Origin: Porites lobata
Taxonomy: Eukaryota; Cnidaria; Anthozoa; Scleractinia; Poritidae
Assembly (NCBI GenBank): GCA_942486035.1
Contig: CALNXK010000034.1
Location: 689,501-753,500 of the forward strand
Length of the DNA stretch: 64,000 nt
Reading direction: 5' to 3'
Shown here: in pieces, positions 37,122 to 49,541 of the stretch
How positions within the stretch are numbered: the first letter of the stretch is position 1
Layout: each line of letters begins with the position of its first letter
Notes under the pieces: model-generated
Databases searched by the model: none
What the model was told of the DNA's origin: nothing
Seen by the model: only the letters and a program-made list of their open reading frames with translations
Translations under genes and position numbers: made by a program

Positions 37122-37288
37122 CATGGGAGGATTTAGGGGTGGGCCGAGGGGGCTCCGGCCGCCCCTGAGTTTCTTTGAAATTTTGTAATATTTTTATAGA
37201 ATTCCGTCTCAGAAAAATAAAAGGTATTTAGAATAGAGTTGTTAAGTGGTCCGGTCACCCCTTTCTGAATTTTCTTGATCCGCCCCTG
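37122..37288. mobile_element. short inverted-repeat element, 5-bp target duplication TTAAA
   Basis: The ends CATGGGAGGATTTAGGGG and GATCCGCCCCTG are imperfect inverted repeats. TTAAA flanks both sides (37117-37121 and 37289-37293). B1 has the empty site CAGTTTTTAAAGATGC. Same family as 2316 and 62976. Confidence 0.7.
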
Positions 37289-37499
37289 TTAAAGATGCAT
37301 GCGGTTTTTTAATGCTCTAGTTAAAATTGTGGTTCAGTTTTTGACTTTGTAAGTCAAGCATGTTGTTGACTTATTTGTGTGCTTGATGGCAGCTTATTTT
37401 TTAGATCCCAACAAGCATGGAATGTGTCTTCTGATACAACTTTCCAGCTAATGGTGCCTTTCTTATTTCAGTTTTTTTTACCGTTCAGTTGAAGCCCAG

Positions 37500-37800
37500 T
37501 TGGGTGTAAGCCACTTCCTTCCCGCGGCAGTATTAGCTCGGTAGAGCGCTTAATTACTGCAGAGAGGAAGGTCGCGGGCCCGATTCCCGGGGCCGGTCCA
37601 TTACTCAGGGTCTTAAAATAACTGGGAAATGAAGGTACTCCCTTTGCATTGCAAGCGGCTAGACCTTTGCGTGGCTCGGATGACCACGTAAAATAGCGGT
37701 CCCGTCTCCAGTAGGTGACTTAAAAAATAGTTTCCCCAGTTAGTACTTTCGTGGCTAAATACATTGACACTCAAATAAAGTGCATTTTTAATAAGCTTGC
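37500..37800 (+). mobile_element. tRNA-derived SINE
   Basis: TTAGCTCGGTAGAGCG at about 37533-37548 (A box) and GGGCCCGATTCCCG at about 37576-37589 (degenerate B box), at tRNA spacing, followed by a long non-tRNA body (CTCAGGGTCTTAAAATAACTG...) and an AATAAAGTGCATTTTTAA end. This body type is familiar from coral genomes. The ends are approximate. Confidence 0.7.
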
Positions 37801-39871
37801 TCAAAACCCTCACGAACTGGCATAACCCAGGGCCTATAGCCGGAATTGTGCGGTAAGATCGACTTATAGGTCACCGAGATGTTGTGTGTTAGTCAGAGGT
37901 GTAGAATATCAACAAACAGATCGTAAATACAACTCAACTAGGAAATGAAACATTGATTTACAAGAATTTTGAATACAATGGATTTTTTGTTTTGCCAGTC
38001 CTAGGCCAATGGTTATGTGAACCATGTGGAAATATTGTGCGTAAATATTCATTAATGAGTGAAAATCACAAGGAAGGATGATTGAAATATAACGCGAGAG
38101 GACAGGTCTCCCGGCGTACGAGTTGGCCCAACAAGATGTTACGCCACATCGCGCGCATGCGCCACGCGTGACAAACTCATATCTTAATTTAACCCGGCCC
38201 CGATTGAGATCAGCTCGGTTTATGATAGGCGCATCGAGACACCCACGGCTAGAAACTGAGGCTTCCGTCTCAGCGAAAAACCTTGAAACACTTTGAAATT
38301 TTCGTTCCCTTTTATTTCCCCCTCCTGTTTTCAATGTTGTTTTTGTCCAGTAAACGCCGAAATGACATCTCAACATTGAACCGAACTAGGATTTTCAAGG
38401 AGTTTTGGCGAAGTTTTTAGGTTTATCACTGATCTCGATTAAAGGGGCCACTTGCAGGACTTTTAAAACTACACATGGGCCTCCGCTGGAAAAAAAAACC
38501 GAGTTCAGCAGCATTACGTCGGGTCTCAGTATTTTTCGAGTTTCTACAAAACTTTCATCAAGCTTATATGAGCACTAGACCAGACCGGCTCGGTTAGACG
38601 CCTGATATGAAGAAATCTACTTAAAATAACCTAAGAAATAGAAAAACACCAGAATAAAGCTGTTGAATATTCTTCCTTGCTAGACGGAATGGTACATAAA
38701 GGGAACACTTCTCCTTCGCCCCTCTAAAGTTAACTCCGTCCTCTAGTAAGTGTTTTTGGTTTGGGGTTTGGTTTGAGTTGTTTGTTGCTTTTCTCTTTTA
38801 TTTCCTATGATAGCTATGCAGTAAAAACTTTTTTTTTTCCTTACTCCCGGCTATTTTTTTCGAGTTCCCCATAACTCGAACCTTTTTCGATTTCCATTGA
38901 AGCCTCGGGTTATTGGGAGTCGAGTGTATATTTTATGGGTGTTGGCACTAAGCCTGGACGTCACCAAGCATGGTCGCCATCTTGGATTTTACCCAGAATT
39001 AGAAATCAGTTTAAAAGGGAGAGAATTGGTAATTTTTTGTGCTTGACATGTAAAGGAACACATAAACAAATACTTTGCACCATCGCATCCTCAAGCTATG
39101 CTGTTATTGTTGAAACAAGTTAAAAAAACGTGCATTTTTACTAAAAAATGGCTTAACAACCTACGGAAGTAATGATGACGCAATATCTCTTAACCATAGT
39201 AACTGATCATCAAAAAATGTGCCTCAAAACGCGTGCAAAGGATAAACGAACAGCTACTGAAAACGTCAGGTGCTCATGTTTGATCGTCTAGGAAAAACTT
39301 AGAAAAACCTCGCAGGGGGGTGGCATCCACCCTCTTCTTGGTACATCCGAGGGCGAAGATCCCCCCATTACTTGAGTATCGAAATTGCTTTTGACCGCGA
39401 CACAAACAGATCGTAAAAAGTTTACTTTTCATTGTTAGTCATTCCTAGAGGGAAAATACTGGACCTGCTCCAACAAGTAGCGAACATTTGAAATGTGAGC
39501 TGTAAGCATGGTCAGGTAACCTTTCTACTATGGCCAATTAACTTTGTTAATGATTACTTCTTAGTCCCAGTCGACGCCTAAAATACGACGAGATAAAAAC
39601 TGACTCCGTAACGCTCAATCTCTCATACAACTTTCTCCAACGGACTAAAGACCAGTATCCCTAAGAATTGTGTTTATGTATGTAACATTCGTATGTAGAA
39701 GGTTGTTGCGTGCGTTCGAGGAGGTAAGTTGGATCGTGATATTTTTTCCACTTTTTGGTACCGAAATCGTTTGAAACCGTCCATGGCCCAGATAAAAGCG
39801 CTGAAGAGAAAAATGATGTTTTAAAGAAACGGAAAACCTTCGAGACCGAACTAGAGCGACAGGACTTTTCC

Positions 39872-39905
39872 GTGGGTGGCGGGTGGCGGGTGGCGGGTGA
39901 CGGGT
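39872..39905 (+). repeat. GGCGGGT minisatellite
   Basis: Four to five tandem copies of a 7-nt unit, GGTGGCG or close. Confidence 0.7.
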
Positions 39906-40749
39906 TAAAAATATGTATGAAATAAAATATTATAACTCGTTATAGTGTAATTGATATTGATATAACAGTAAGTTGTAATTTTAAATAATTTCAACGTTTA
40001 TGTACTAGTTACCAGACTCCAAATAAAAGTATTGTCTTGTTTTGTCTAATCTACTTACGCGGACTATTTTTATTTTCTCAAATATGAAAAAAAAAACGAG
40101 AAATCATGCCTGTGAAAACAGTCACCTCTCCTAGTTGGCAGTTGGCAGGTACGAGAGCGAAAACGAGGATCATACCCATATCGTTTGCTCTCGCTCCAAC
40201 TTTCGCGCAATAACTTGATTGGGAACGCTTGTCACGCAGGCTATCTTCCACGTTATCAGCTGTTGCCTGGAGAGCTCTCGTCACGAAAAACATATCCAGA
40301 AAGTGCAATTCTTCTATTCCGTATGGTAGTGTTCATCAACCTTCATCGCGATTACTCCAACTCACTTACCTTCCCTTCTATTCATTATAAATTGCAATAC
40401 ACATTGTTCATTGCATATTCTCTCTTGCCTTGGTGTAAGCTTGTGACACGGAACAATCTGACTTTCTTTAAAAATTAACTTCTTTATTTCTTCATCTAAA
40501 AGTAGATACATTTTTTCAGCTGCGCTGTATTTGTTTATGAGGGACCTAATACGAAGACCTGGACATTGGTAAAATTTTCCAATGACGATAGACGTCCTCA
40601 GTCATTTCTGTCCATACAAAAGCTCTTCTTATACCGGAATAGTGGCACAGGTCATATGTAATTTAATGAGTCGTCTTTACAAGTGAGTATATAAAGAGAG
40701 AGGGCCATACAAATGACACATGATCCTGCAAGTCGCCCCATGTATATAA

Positions 40750-40912
40750 AGGTGATGTTACACGAGACGATTCGCAAGGACGATTTTTAGCGCAACACAG
40801 CGTTGCAACATTGTTACGACATTGTTTCGAATGGGTACTACATTGTTCCAACATTGCAACGCCGCTTTGCGCTAAAAATCGTCATTGCGACTCGTCTCGT
40901 GTAACATCACCT
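40750..40912. mobile_element. 163-bp inverted-repeat element, TAA target duplication
   Basis: The ends AGGTGATGTTACACGAGACGA and TCGTCTCGTGTAACATCACCT are exact inverted repeats. Pairing continues inward through CGATTTTTAGCGCAA and AACATTGCAAC-type motifs. TAA lies on both sides (40747-40749, 40913-40915). The 3-bp duplication fits a PIF/Harbinger-like non-autonomous element. The superfamily is inferred. Confidence 0.7.
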
Positions 40913-41047
40913 TAAGGTAATCCGCTCGGAATCCGAAAAATTTTTTACTTATGGAATCGGCAATCCTGGACTTTGAAATCCTGAAATCCGGAATTTAGCT
41001 TAAGGAATCCGGAATTCAAAACGTGGAATCAAGAATCCTTATATGCG

Positions 41048-41344
41048 GAGCGCTTACCGTTTGTATGGAAAAGCCGGAAATTCTGCGGAAAATTCAAATG
41101 GAACGGTTCACACCTTTCTCGGTATTACCTTTTACCCGTTCTTACCGAAACGACCAAAATTTTCCTACCATTTGTTTGGATTACCAGTGCCAGGATTCAT
41201 GTCGAAAGAAAGTGAAAAGTTTACCGGTATTTTGTAAATGGTAAAACTCAATCCCGTTCCTGTTTTCGGTGCCCAAAAAAATACCAGTACCATTTGACGG
41301 AAATTTTTCACCGAAATTTCCGTACAAATATATGGTAAGCGCTC
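41048..41344. repeat. ~290-bp inverted-repeat element (C2 copy)
   Basis: Orthologue of 22906, with ends GAGCGCTTACCGTTTGTATGG and ATATATGGTAAGCGCTC. More diverged from the C1 copy than the C3 copy is. Confidence 0.55.
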
Positions 41345-41397
41345 GCGGACTGTGGGGCGATGCAAAGCAACTGAGGGGACTATTAATCAGGTAATAG

Positions 41398-41491
41398 TAA
41401 CCTGCGATCAGGCGATTTTTTTTTGTTTTTTTTTTTTTGGCGGGTTTTTTGCTCCGCCAAAAAAAAAAAAAAATCGCCTGATCGCAGGTTA
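41398..41491. mobile_element. 94-bp foldback element with 9-bp target duplication
   Basis: The ends TAACCTGCGATCAGGCG and CGCCTGATCGCAGGTTA are exact 17-bp inverted repeats around T- and A-runs and a short GGCGG/CCGCC pair. AGGTAATAG flanks both sides (41389-41397 and 41492-41500). C3 has the empty site with one copy. A 9-bp duplication with long inverted ends suggests a Mutator-like non-autonomous element. Confidence 0.8.
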
Positions 41492-41630
41492 AGGTAATAG
41501 TTGTAACAACGTCCGGCTATAGTTTCAAGAAAAGATTCTTTACTTTAGACTCTTTCAAATTCACCGCTTATTCAGTTTAGTCAAGAGAGACGGAATGAGC
41601 TATCATTCTCTCTTGGTTTAGTTAAACACT

Positions 41631-42470
41631 TTATACGTAAGGTTTCAACCTTATTATAACTTTACCATCACCTTTATTAAGACCCGCCATGTTTTGCTGA
41701 TTTGCACCGTTATTATATGACCCCCCTCCCCCAGCGGTACCCTTATTTTGGGTTCCCATAACTCCTCCACCGGAATATCCGCCCCTCCCCCTCCAAGTGC
41801 CATAGCAAACCCACCCCCTCCAAAGCCACCATTTGACACTGGACAAACTCCCCCATTTCCCCCTTTTGCAAACCTCAAAGCTGCTCTTAAACTTGAAAAG
41901 TTTCCGGCTGCCCCATCTCCGTAAAGCCCTGCTCCCCCTCCAGACATTAGACTAGAATCACTGTTCCCTGTGTCAGCATTGCAGACTTGTCCCCCACATT
42001 GGGTCCCATTCCCTGTCGCCTGACCTGGGTCACCGTCTGTAATTTGGCCTTTTGCTGCCCCTCCTCCCCCTCCCCCACCGGCAATTATAAGTGGAGTGTT
42101 ATCAGACAGGGTTACAAACGTTCCACCACCCCCTCCCCCGGCCTATCAGGAAAGCTTGAAGATGTACTACCCTCCTGTCCAACCAAGATTTTCAGTTGAG
42201 TTCCTAGTGAAAGTTTGAAGGATCCTATTATCTTCCCGCCTAAGCCACCAAGCGTCCAAGAAAGCGGATAAGATTGTGTTCCGTCGGTACCATTTCCGCC
42301 AGAAGCACCTGATGCTTCAATAACGTAAGTTCCAGTCACGGGTACAGTCCAAATTTGGATTCCGTTGTTTAAAGTAACTTTTTCTTCCAGTGACGTTCCT
42401 GCATATTCAGATATATCAGTCGGTCCAGTTTCTCGTCTGGCACCCAGTGTCGTAAAGACATATTTATGGT
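41631..42470 (-). pseudogene. C2: orphan glycine-rich exon, broken
   Basis: Same type as C1 (end KVIIRLKPYV) but without the 8- and 25-nt deletions. A missing T near 42141 and a short C-run shift the frame at two places. It has an acceptor at its 5' end but no PAN exon before the xylose isomerase block begins at 42598. Confidence 0.8.
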
Positions 42471-42597
42471 CTGAAAAAAATAAAAAAGACGTGAACAGAG
42501 TAAATAACCTATCAATTCGCCAAACAACAGAAATAGCTAATTACAGGCGGTAACCATAAATTCATCTTAAAGGTGTTGTTAACCAAAGGTTATTCTC

Positions 42598-43189
42598 AGC
42601 GACCACCTCCCATAGCGACCTCTTAGATCCAAAACACCAAACTTTTTCCAGTGAAATCACTACCGTTGCAGCCTCGAACCTCGTCTATGAGGGGAAACCC
42701 TAAAGTTCGATTCTCGTAAGCGACTTACTTGGTCTAGAATGCACAAGAAGCGTTTCCGTACGAGCATAAAGCAGGCGAGTAAGAGCGACCACGTAAGGCG
42801 TAGCTTGATCTCTATGTTCGTTGTATGTACCTCACTACTAAGAGAATGCGATGCATCGCCCAGATTGATGCGACATATACAGGAACTTTGTCCTAAAGCC
42901 GGCGGCAAATTTGAAAGGCCGTCACAGAGAAGTGCGCGAAACAATAAAGAAAATGGTAACAAAGTGCGCGATATGACATCATGAAACGACACATACCATA
43001 ACTTAGTGTTTACATGCAGTGAATTCTCTCCCAAAATGTAGATGTGTTCGGTCCTCTGGTAGAAAGGAATCCCTTGTGGTTCGATTCTCGTAAGCGACCA
43101 CTAGATCGTCGCATTTTGCTTGGATGGTCGCTTACGGGAGGCTTGGCTGTTGGTGATCCTAATAGTCTATATGGATTTTTCTTTGCTAG
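42598..43189 (+). repeat. duplicated intron-12 segment of xylose isomerase (shortened)
   Basis: Matches 24316-25136 but lacks about 240 nt near its left end (GCAGCCTC joined to GAACCTCG). Confidence 0.8.
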
Positions 43190-43273
43190 GCTTACGTCTT
43201 GGAACATGGGGAACCAGAGCTTATATCTGGCAAACAGGAGAAATGCGAAGCCATCATCAATTTCTTTGTGTAG
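43190..43273 (+). pseudogene. duplicated terminal exon of xylose isomerase
   Basis: 28 codons, with ATC-to-GTC and CACGGG-to-CATGGG differences, ending EAIINFFV and TAG. Isolated copy. Confidence 0.85.
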
Positions 43274-43647
43274 ACAAACTATGAATAATGAAATCCCGGG
43301 AATGAAATGCGTAACTCGCGGTCAGTAATAATATAGACATTAATTACCATAAAACTCGTCGTCTTGTGCAACATGATGCTCTAGATGTTAAAGTATATCT
43401 CATTTTTTTTAACCTGCAAGGTTGATAAAAAGTACCACATTTTTAGACGAATGGTTTTAAGTAATATATTTTGCAATTAAAGTAGAGGACGATTAAGTGA
43501 TGTACTTATGTGCGTTATTGAACTTTTTCGGCTTTATAAAAAAAATTCCTGTGTCTTGCCCCCTTAACATTAGTTCTTTTATTTACTTAAACATTAAGCT
43601 AGCCCACTTTCTATTGGATGGAAATCTGACCAGGAACGTAAATGGCA

Positions 43648-46491
43648 TTAACGCATCAAAGTTATTATAACTTCACCATCGCCTTTGTTGACCCCCTCCA
43701 TGTTCTTCTGATCTGTACCGTTATTATCTGATCCCCCTCCCCCAGCGGTACCTTTAGTTTGAGTTCCCACTACTCCCCCACCAGAATAACCTCCCCCCCC
43801 CCCTCCATTAACCATAGCAAACCCACCTCCGCCAAAACCACCATGGAAAACTGGACATGTTCCCCCAGTTCCCCCGTTGGTAAAACTCAACGCCTTTGTT
43901 GCAAATGCAACACCGCCTTTCCCATCCCCACTTAGTCCTGCTCCTGCTCCAGACCTTAAATTAGAATCACTGTTCCCTGTGTCAGCATTGCAGACGTGTC
44001 CCCCACTGCCCCGTGTTCCTCCACATTGAGTCCCATTCGCTGTCGCCTGACCTGGGTCACCGTCGGTATATTGGTTACGTGCTGTTGCTCCTCCCCCTCC
44101 CCCTCCGGCAATTATAAGTGGAGTGTTATCAGACAGGGTTACAAACGTTCCACCACCCCCTCCCCCTGGTCTATCAGGGAAGCTTACAGTTGCACCACCC
44201 TCCTGTCCGACTAGGATTTTGATTTGAGTTCCTCGGGAAAGCTTGAAAGATCCCATTATCTTTGCACCTAAGCCACCAAGCCTCCAAGGAAGCGGATAAG
44301 ATTGTGTTCCGTAGGTACCATTTCCCCCAGAACCACCTGATGCTTCAATAACGTAAGTTCCAGTCATGGGCACAGTCCAAATTTGGATTCCGTTGTTTAA
44401 AGTAACTTTTCCTTCCAGGGACGTTCCTACATATCCAGATATATCACTCGGTCCAGTTTCTTTTTTGGCGTCAAGTGTCGTAAAGACATATTTATGGTCT
44501 GGAAAAAAAATGTTATAAATTAAATAACTCGGCTGGTGGTCAAATCTTCTCAGTCCTGAAGCAAACTCAGTAAATTAACACCTACGTTGCTCTTATCTTA
44601 CCATCGTGTTTTCCTCCGGCTGAAAATACTGGCTCCTAAAAAGGATATGAAATGCAGCTCAATTTTGTGTTATTTCTCTTCTGAACATTACTTCCCTTGG
44701 GGACTTAAGATCTGACGACGGTGACGGCAACGAGAACGGCGACGACCATTAAGCAATAGGTTTAATAACAAACCAACAACTCTGCACATGCATCATGCTT
44801 TTTGGTACATTTCTTTGCCGACACCGCACGGTTACGGCGTTAAAATGGGCCAAATTTCACGTTTCATGGAGGACGTAGGAGAGTTTGCCTACATTTGTCA
44901 ATCTAGGTGAGTTGGACTAATCGAGATAAAGATTGAAAGATTGCTGCGTAGGGTGGAGCATAGCTTGCTAGCAGGCTGTATTCTTGCTCATCCCCACTGG
45001 TCAGGTCTCTGCCCAGGAAAGGCGGAAAACAAGCAAAACGCATTCAATCAGTGTATGTGTTTTACGTGAGGGGTCATTTATTCAATTTAAGTTATTTGGG
45101 GGGGCGGGGTGGGGTTGGAGTCGGAATCAAAAACAGAAATCCCAAAACGAGGGTTGAATTTAATAATAGCATTAAGTACTACTCACGCTTAAGTTGACAA
45201 ACTGTCCAAAGGTATACCCCCTTTGAGTGGTGAGAGCTCCGTGGATACTCGCATCAGTTGCTTCTTTATTTAGTTCACAATCTCCATTTTCAATGTTTTC
45301 GTAATTAAAAGACATGCAGTTTGACCGTGCCAAACATAATTGTGCGCATGACAGGAGGTCATAAGTCCGCTGTTTGTGAATGGTGTATCCTCTGAGCACG
45401 TGATTATCCTTGGTACTTACAGTAGATGAACGGCGCATGTCTTCCCTTATCAGTAAAAGACTAATGGGAGGGGTAATGCAAATTAAGATGAAAAATACTT
45501 TCATCATGTATACCCTATCAAAAAAGATATTCGAAAAGTAAGTCAGATTTCGAATTTAAGTCAAGACAACAAAGAAACAATTCTAAAGCTATTGTACACT
45601 GCAGAATAAGATAAATTTCCTTTATAATTGTATTTTTGTAGAAGACATCAAAGCTGTTGCAAATTAAGCCACAGTAACAAGTCGGTTTTATCCGAGCGAA
45701 TCAGGGACAAAATCCAGAGCACATAAGCACTTTAACAAGTTTCTACGAGCCAGTAACAACATAATGTACTGTGAACATTTTGAAGAAAGTCTGTGGGAGT
45801 CATGTAGTTTTCGTCATGTCATGAGTGAAGGACAAAGAAAAAGTCCTTAAGAGTCTCCAACAGGATTCGAACCTAATATCTTCCAAGTACCGGGTTGGCT
45901 CTCTTTATCCGGCACATTCTTACGAGCTACGGAGAGACAGAAGCCAGACTCGTGAAGAGCAAACTCATTTCATATGTTACAAGCGTTCTGTATGCTACTA
46001 GGATCAGCATTGTCAAGAGCGTACAGGTTGGTAGTAAATGAAGGAAATGGAAAATTTTACTCTTGTCAATAGCGTTGCACAAAATCTCAAGTCCCTGAGA
46101 AAATTCAAAACTTGTGACCTTCCAAAAACCGGATCAGTGGGATCGTGCTCTATTCTCTGAGACCAGCAATGTGAACATAATGAGTGAATAGTTGCTGCTA
46201 CCATGACTGGCGCATGACTTAAAACCCAGGAAAGACTCAGGAAATACTGTGTCTTGCATTCCACCGACGTCACAATGATGAATGTGCCAAAAAAAAAAAG
46301 AAGGGGCTCAATATAGCCCCCTCTTTTGAAGACGTTGCGTTGGATCGAAATCAAATTTAACAATATCATGCAATCTTCTATTTAACGTGTCGCCTTATTA
46401 TTATATCACTTGGTGCTGTACCTTGGATGTCCATATTAGACTATGCAGTATGTAGATTACCTTACCTTAGTTGTGATTTGGGGTGGTTCAT
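43648..46491 (-). CDS. GRP-A3: secreted PAN + glycine-rich protein, complete
   Basis: Exons: 46491-46466 (ATG, MNHPKSQL + 2 nt), 45514-45187, 44635-44602 (34 nt), 44498-43648. Total 1239 nt, 412 aa, no interruption. Signal FFILICITPPISLLLI; PAN motifs LSCAQLC, CMSFNY, CELN; glycine domain from YVFTTL, Cys in GTQCGG, VCNADTG and GGTCP, ending VNKGDGEVIITLMR. The glycine exon resembles A2 and A4 (TRGSGG, FATKALSFTNGG), whereas the second intron shares a deletion with A1 (ACGTAGGAGAGTTTGCC), so the locus is a mosaic. ACG became ATG before the internal Met, giving Met-Met. Probably a working gene; role unknown. Confidence 0.85.
45850..45940 (-). mobile_element. tRNA-derived SINE fragment in intron 1 of GRP-A3
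   Basis: B box GGTTCGAATCC on the - strand at 45863-45873 and A-box-like CCGTAGCTCGTAAGAATGTGCC. Orthologous to the A1 and A2 copies. Confidence 0.6.
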
Positions 46492-48880
46492 TTGTTTACG
46501 CGGATTCTGATGTTACAAAGCAAAGGACTTGTGCTTCCTAAAAGCCCTGAATGAGAAATAATGACTCTGGAGCTCTCTTTCGACCCTCTCGGCAACCTTC
46601 TCATTTTCTAATATCAACAGATTGATTTCTGTTTACATATTAAGCTGACATTCATTGTTTATGCCGCGATGGAGAAAGATGAGCTTTATCTAACCTACTG
46701 GTGCTGCAAAACGTTTATGAGGCTAAGAGACAACATTTTCCTTGAAATAAATTTTTTCAGGGCAGAACAAGTGTAGATAAAAATTACTAAGATCCTGTAT
46801 TTTTGTACAAAATTTTAGTTGTGCTGTATTTGCGCTTATACTAGCCTTTTCTGGTTACGAGTGCTTTACAACCTTGACGAAGCTTGGGAACGAAACCTTT
46901 CTTGAAAGAATTTTGTTTGGTCATGAAAGGAGTTGAAGACTTTCTTAGGGCACGTATTCTCGGAATGACTTGATCTTTTATTATTTATTTTTTTTACTCC
47001 GGCGATGAACGTCACATATCTGTTTTGATATTTTTGGTATTATTCTCTCGGATGGGTAAGTTAGATTTGCACTGGTGCATGTCAATCTTTTCGTACCGAA
47101 AATCCCACCTTACAAAGAAAGAACCACGACGACAACAAAACAAGAGAGTCAACAGTTAGCTTTGCTATATTGAGTCAGAATTTTTTAACTTAGTTAATTG
47201 AGCGATTTTCCAAATTTCCCCGGCAACTGTGAACAAAGCAATAAACAAAGCCAAAGGAAAAATTAAGAATTACAATAGAAACTGGGGGAAGGGGAGTGCA
47301 TTTCTATTGTTTTTTTTTACCCCTCCCCCTCGACTAGTGTGTACAACATTTGATGGTTCTAAATCGACTGAGTTATAGATTCATTTCGGCCTCTTTTCGA
47401 GTGACACATCCCTGTCTGAAATGGAAAATCGAACACGCTAAACTAAAAAACAATGTAGGATCTATTAGAATCAAAACAATTCCCGCGAGGGTGCATGACT
47501 CCCGTATGAAAGCAACAGGAATGCTGGTTAGAAAATTAAAATTCTAACCCTGAAGGAGACCAGTCTAGTAAAACAAAATTATTTTTCTGTCCTGAACACC
47601 CTAACAAGTAACAAAGTCTGCAATTTACGCAGGCCCTAAGCGAAGAGAATCTTTCATGTGGAATTCTCTCCAAGGAACAATTCCGAGCGCGCCTTTGCAA
47701 TGACTACAATCTTCAGTCATGAGAGAAATAGAGCTTTTATCTTTCACACAGGAACAATTTGAAGCCACTGTCAATTTCTTTCGACACTCTGTTCTCCTCC
47801 AAAACTCCACTGAACTTTGGCAACATCCTCTCTAATTTTCTGATGTCAACAGATTTGATTTCTACTCAAAAATCGACAGACATGTTATTGTTGTGTCTGG
47901 CAAGAGAACGGGTTTGGGGAGTTCAACCTCTCTATGAGCCTCAGAGACAGCAGATTTTTCAAAAGAATTTTGTTTGGGTTAAAACATGAGCTGATAAAAG
48001 CTATCACCTTTCCTTTCTTATAATATTTAAATTTTATTTGCGCCTAGTTTATTTCAGTGTGTTTAGCCTGTGTACAGACGCCCCGGCCTTCGCTAAAAAA
48101 ATGTCGGGGAGTTTTTAGAGGAGTGGGCGGCTCTACACGAACTAATTTGGGTTACAAGTACGACAAAACCGTATTCAAAAGAATTTTGTTTAGCGGAATA
48201 TTGACTTTTCGGAGCAGATAGGGATACCACGCTTTAGAATTCTAACCATGCAGGATTCTAATCTTTTTGTAAACCATTACCGCCTCGCTTCGTCTGGTAC
48301 TTTTGATAATAAGAATTGTGATGAGATAAATAAATTTACTCTGATTTTGTACCGAAAAACTCATCATTCAATCCCACAGTAATAGACTACTAGGAGTAGA
48401 GAAGCACTGGTTTTTCCATCTGTTTTATCTTTTCCCACCAACAAATTTCCGCTATTATGATCCATTATGTTCAGAAAATGCCTCACAGACTTTCTTTAGA
48501 AACTTACTACTTTATTCATTTCTCTGAGATTTGTTTTACATTTAGTCATTACGTGTGCTTAAAACTGATCTACAAAACCTGATTAAATGAGATTCATGAA
48601 TGTACTTAAAATCACACCACCTTGATTAACGTTAGGGGGTAGGGGGAGGGGTAAAAGTATGCCATCTAGGTAATAAGTCCAAAATGGCATTTTTGGTTTG
48701 TTTATTTAAAATAAGCCTTGCTAAAGCTACGAAAATGAAGCGTAAAGCAGTTTTTGTTTCGGTTTTGCAGATACAGTCTACTAGTGCATAGAGATACAAT
48801 GGATATACTGCTAAAAAGGGCTACGTATATTTACATCAATGAGAGACTACCTTGCTACTGAGGAAGAGTCTTTTTCAAGT
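46492..48880. other. 5' flank of GRP-A3, no gene seen
   Basis: Collinear with the A1 5' flank through to the D fragment. Holds the hairpin repeat at 48064. No coding exon. Confidence 0.5.
48064..48143. repeat. GTGTACAGACGC foldback element (A3 copy)
   Basis: Arms TAGCCTGTGTACAGACGCC and GGCGGCTCTACACGAACTA. Orthologous to 13933 and 30002. Confidence 0.55.
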
Positions 48881-49045
48881 TTAATGTTTCAAAGTCACTG
48901 TAACTTTACCATCGCCTTTATTAACACCCACTATGTTCTGCTCCCCTATGGGGCGCCGTTTGTAAAAAAAATGATATAGCTTAATTTTGTCATTTTTTTC
49001 GTTATTTATTAAATAAAGTTTTCTGATATGATATCATACGTCAAT

Positions 49046-49390
49046 GATTTGATATAATAAATGTTGATTTCAAATCATGCGTTTATGATTTGATATAATA
49101 AATTATTATTTAAAATCATACGTTTATGATTTGATATAATAAATTATTTTTTCAAATCCTGCCTTTATGATTTGATATAATAAATATTGATTTCAAATCA
49201 TAAGTTTATGATTTGATATAATAAATCCTGATTTCAAATCATTCGTTTATGATTTGATATAATAAATCCTGATTTCAAATCATAAGTTTATGATTTCATA
49301 TAATAAGTTCTCATTTTAAATCATAAGTTTATGATTTGATATAATAAATCCTGATTTCAAATCATAAGTATTATGATTTCATATAATAAA
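49046..49390 (+). repeat. ~42-nt tandem array in the palindrome arm
   Basis: About nine units around ATGATTTGATATAATAAATC and TTTCAAATCATAAG; mirrored at 50680-51020. Each unit is itself partly palindromic (ATCATAA...TTATGAT). No spacers of unrelated sequence, so not a CRISPR. Confidence 0.8.
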
Positions 49391-49541
49391 AATCATTATT
49401 TGATATCAGTAAAACCATGATTTAATTTAATAAGTAATAAGTAACCGCGTGACTTGGCACGTGGGTTACTACCGCGGGAATAATCGCAAAAAAGGGCGAC
49501 ACAACCAAATCAGCTATCGAGGTCAATCGCTTCTAGGGTCT

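Larger units (their letters stand above)
37480..40185. other. ~2.7-kb block present only between B2 and C2
   Basis: B1 and B3 run directly from CTTATTTC plus a T-run to TTTGCTCTCGCTCC; here 2.7 kb lies between. It contains a SINE at the left, a GC-richer stretch (about 38080-38270) and a GGCGGGT minisatellite. The 155-codon open frame on the - strand (37909-38376) resembles no family I know and looks like repeat sequence. The borders are approximate. Confidence 0.5.

Noticed and set aside
37909..38376. 155-codon open frame on the - strand
   Set aside because: No start context, domain or splice support; unlike any family I know; lies in a block that looks like repeat DNA.
49046..49390. CRISPR-like repeat array
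   Set aside because: The units are directly tandem and AT-rich with no unique spacers, mirrored in an inverted arm, in a eukaryotic genome.
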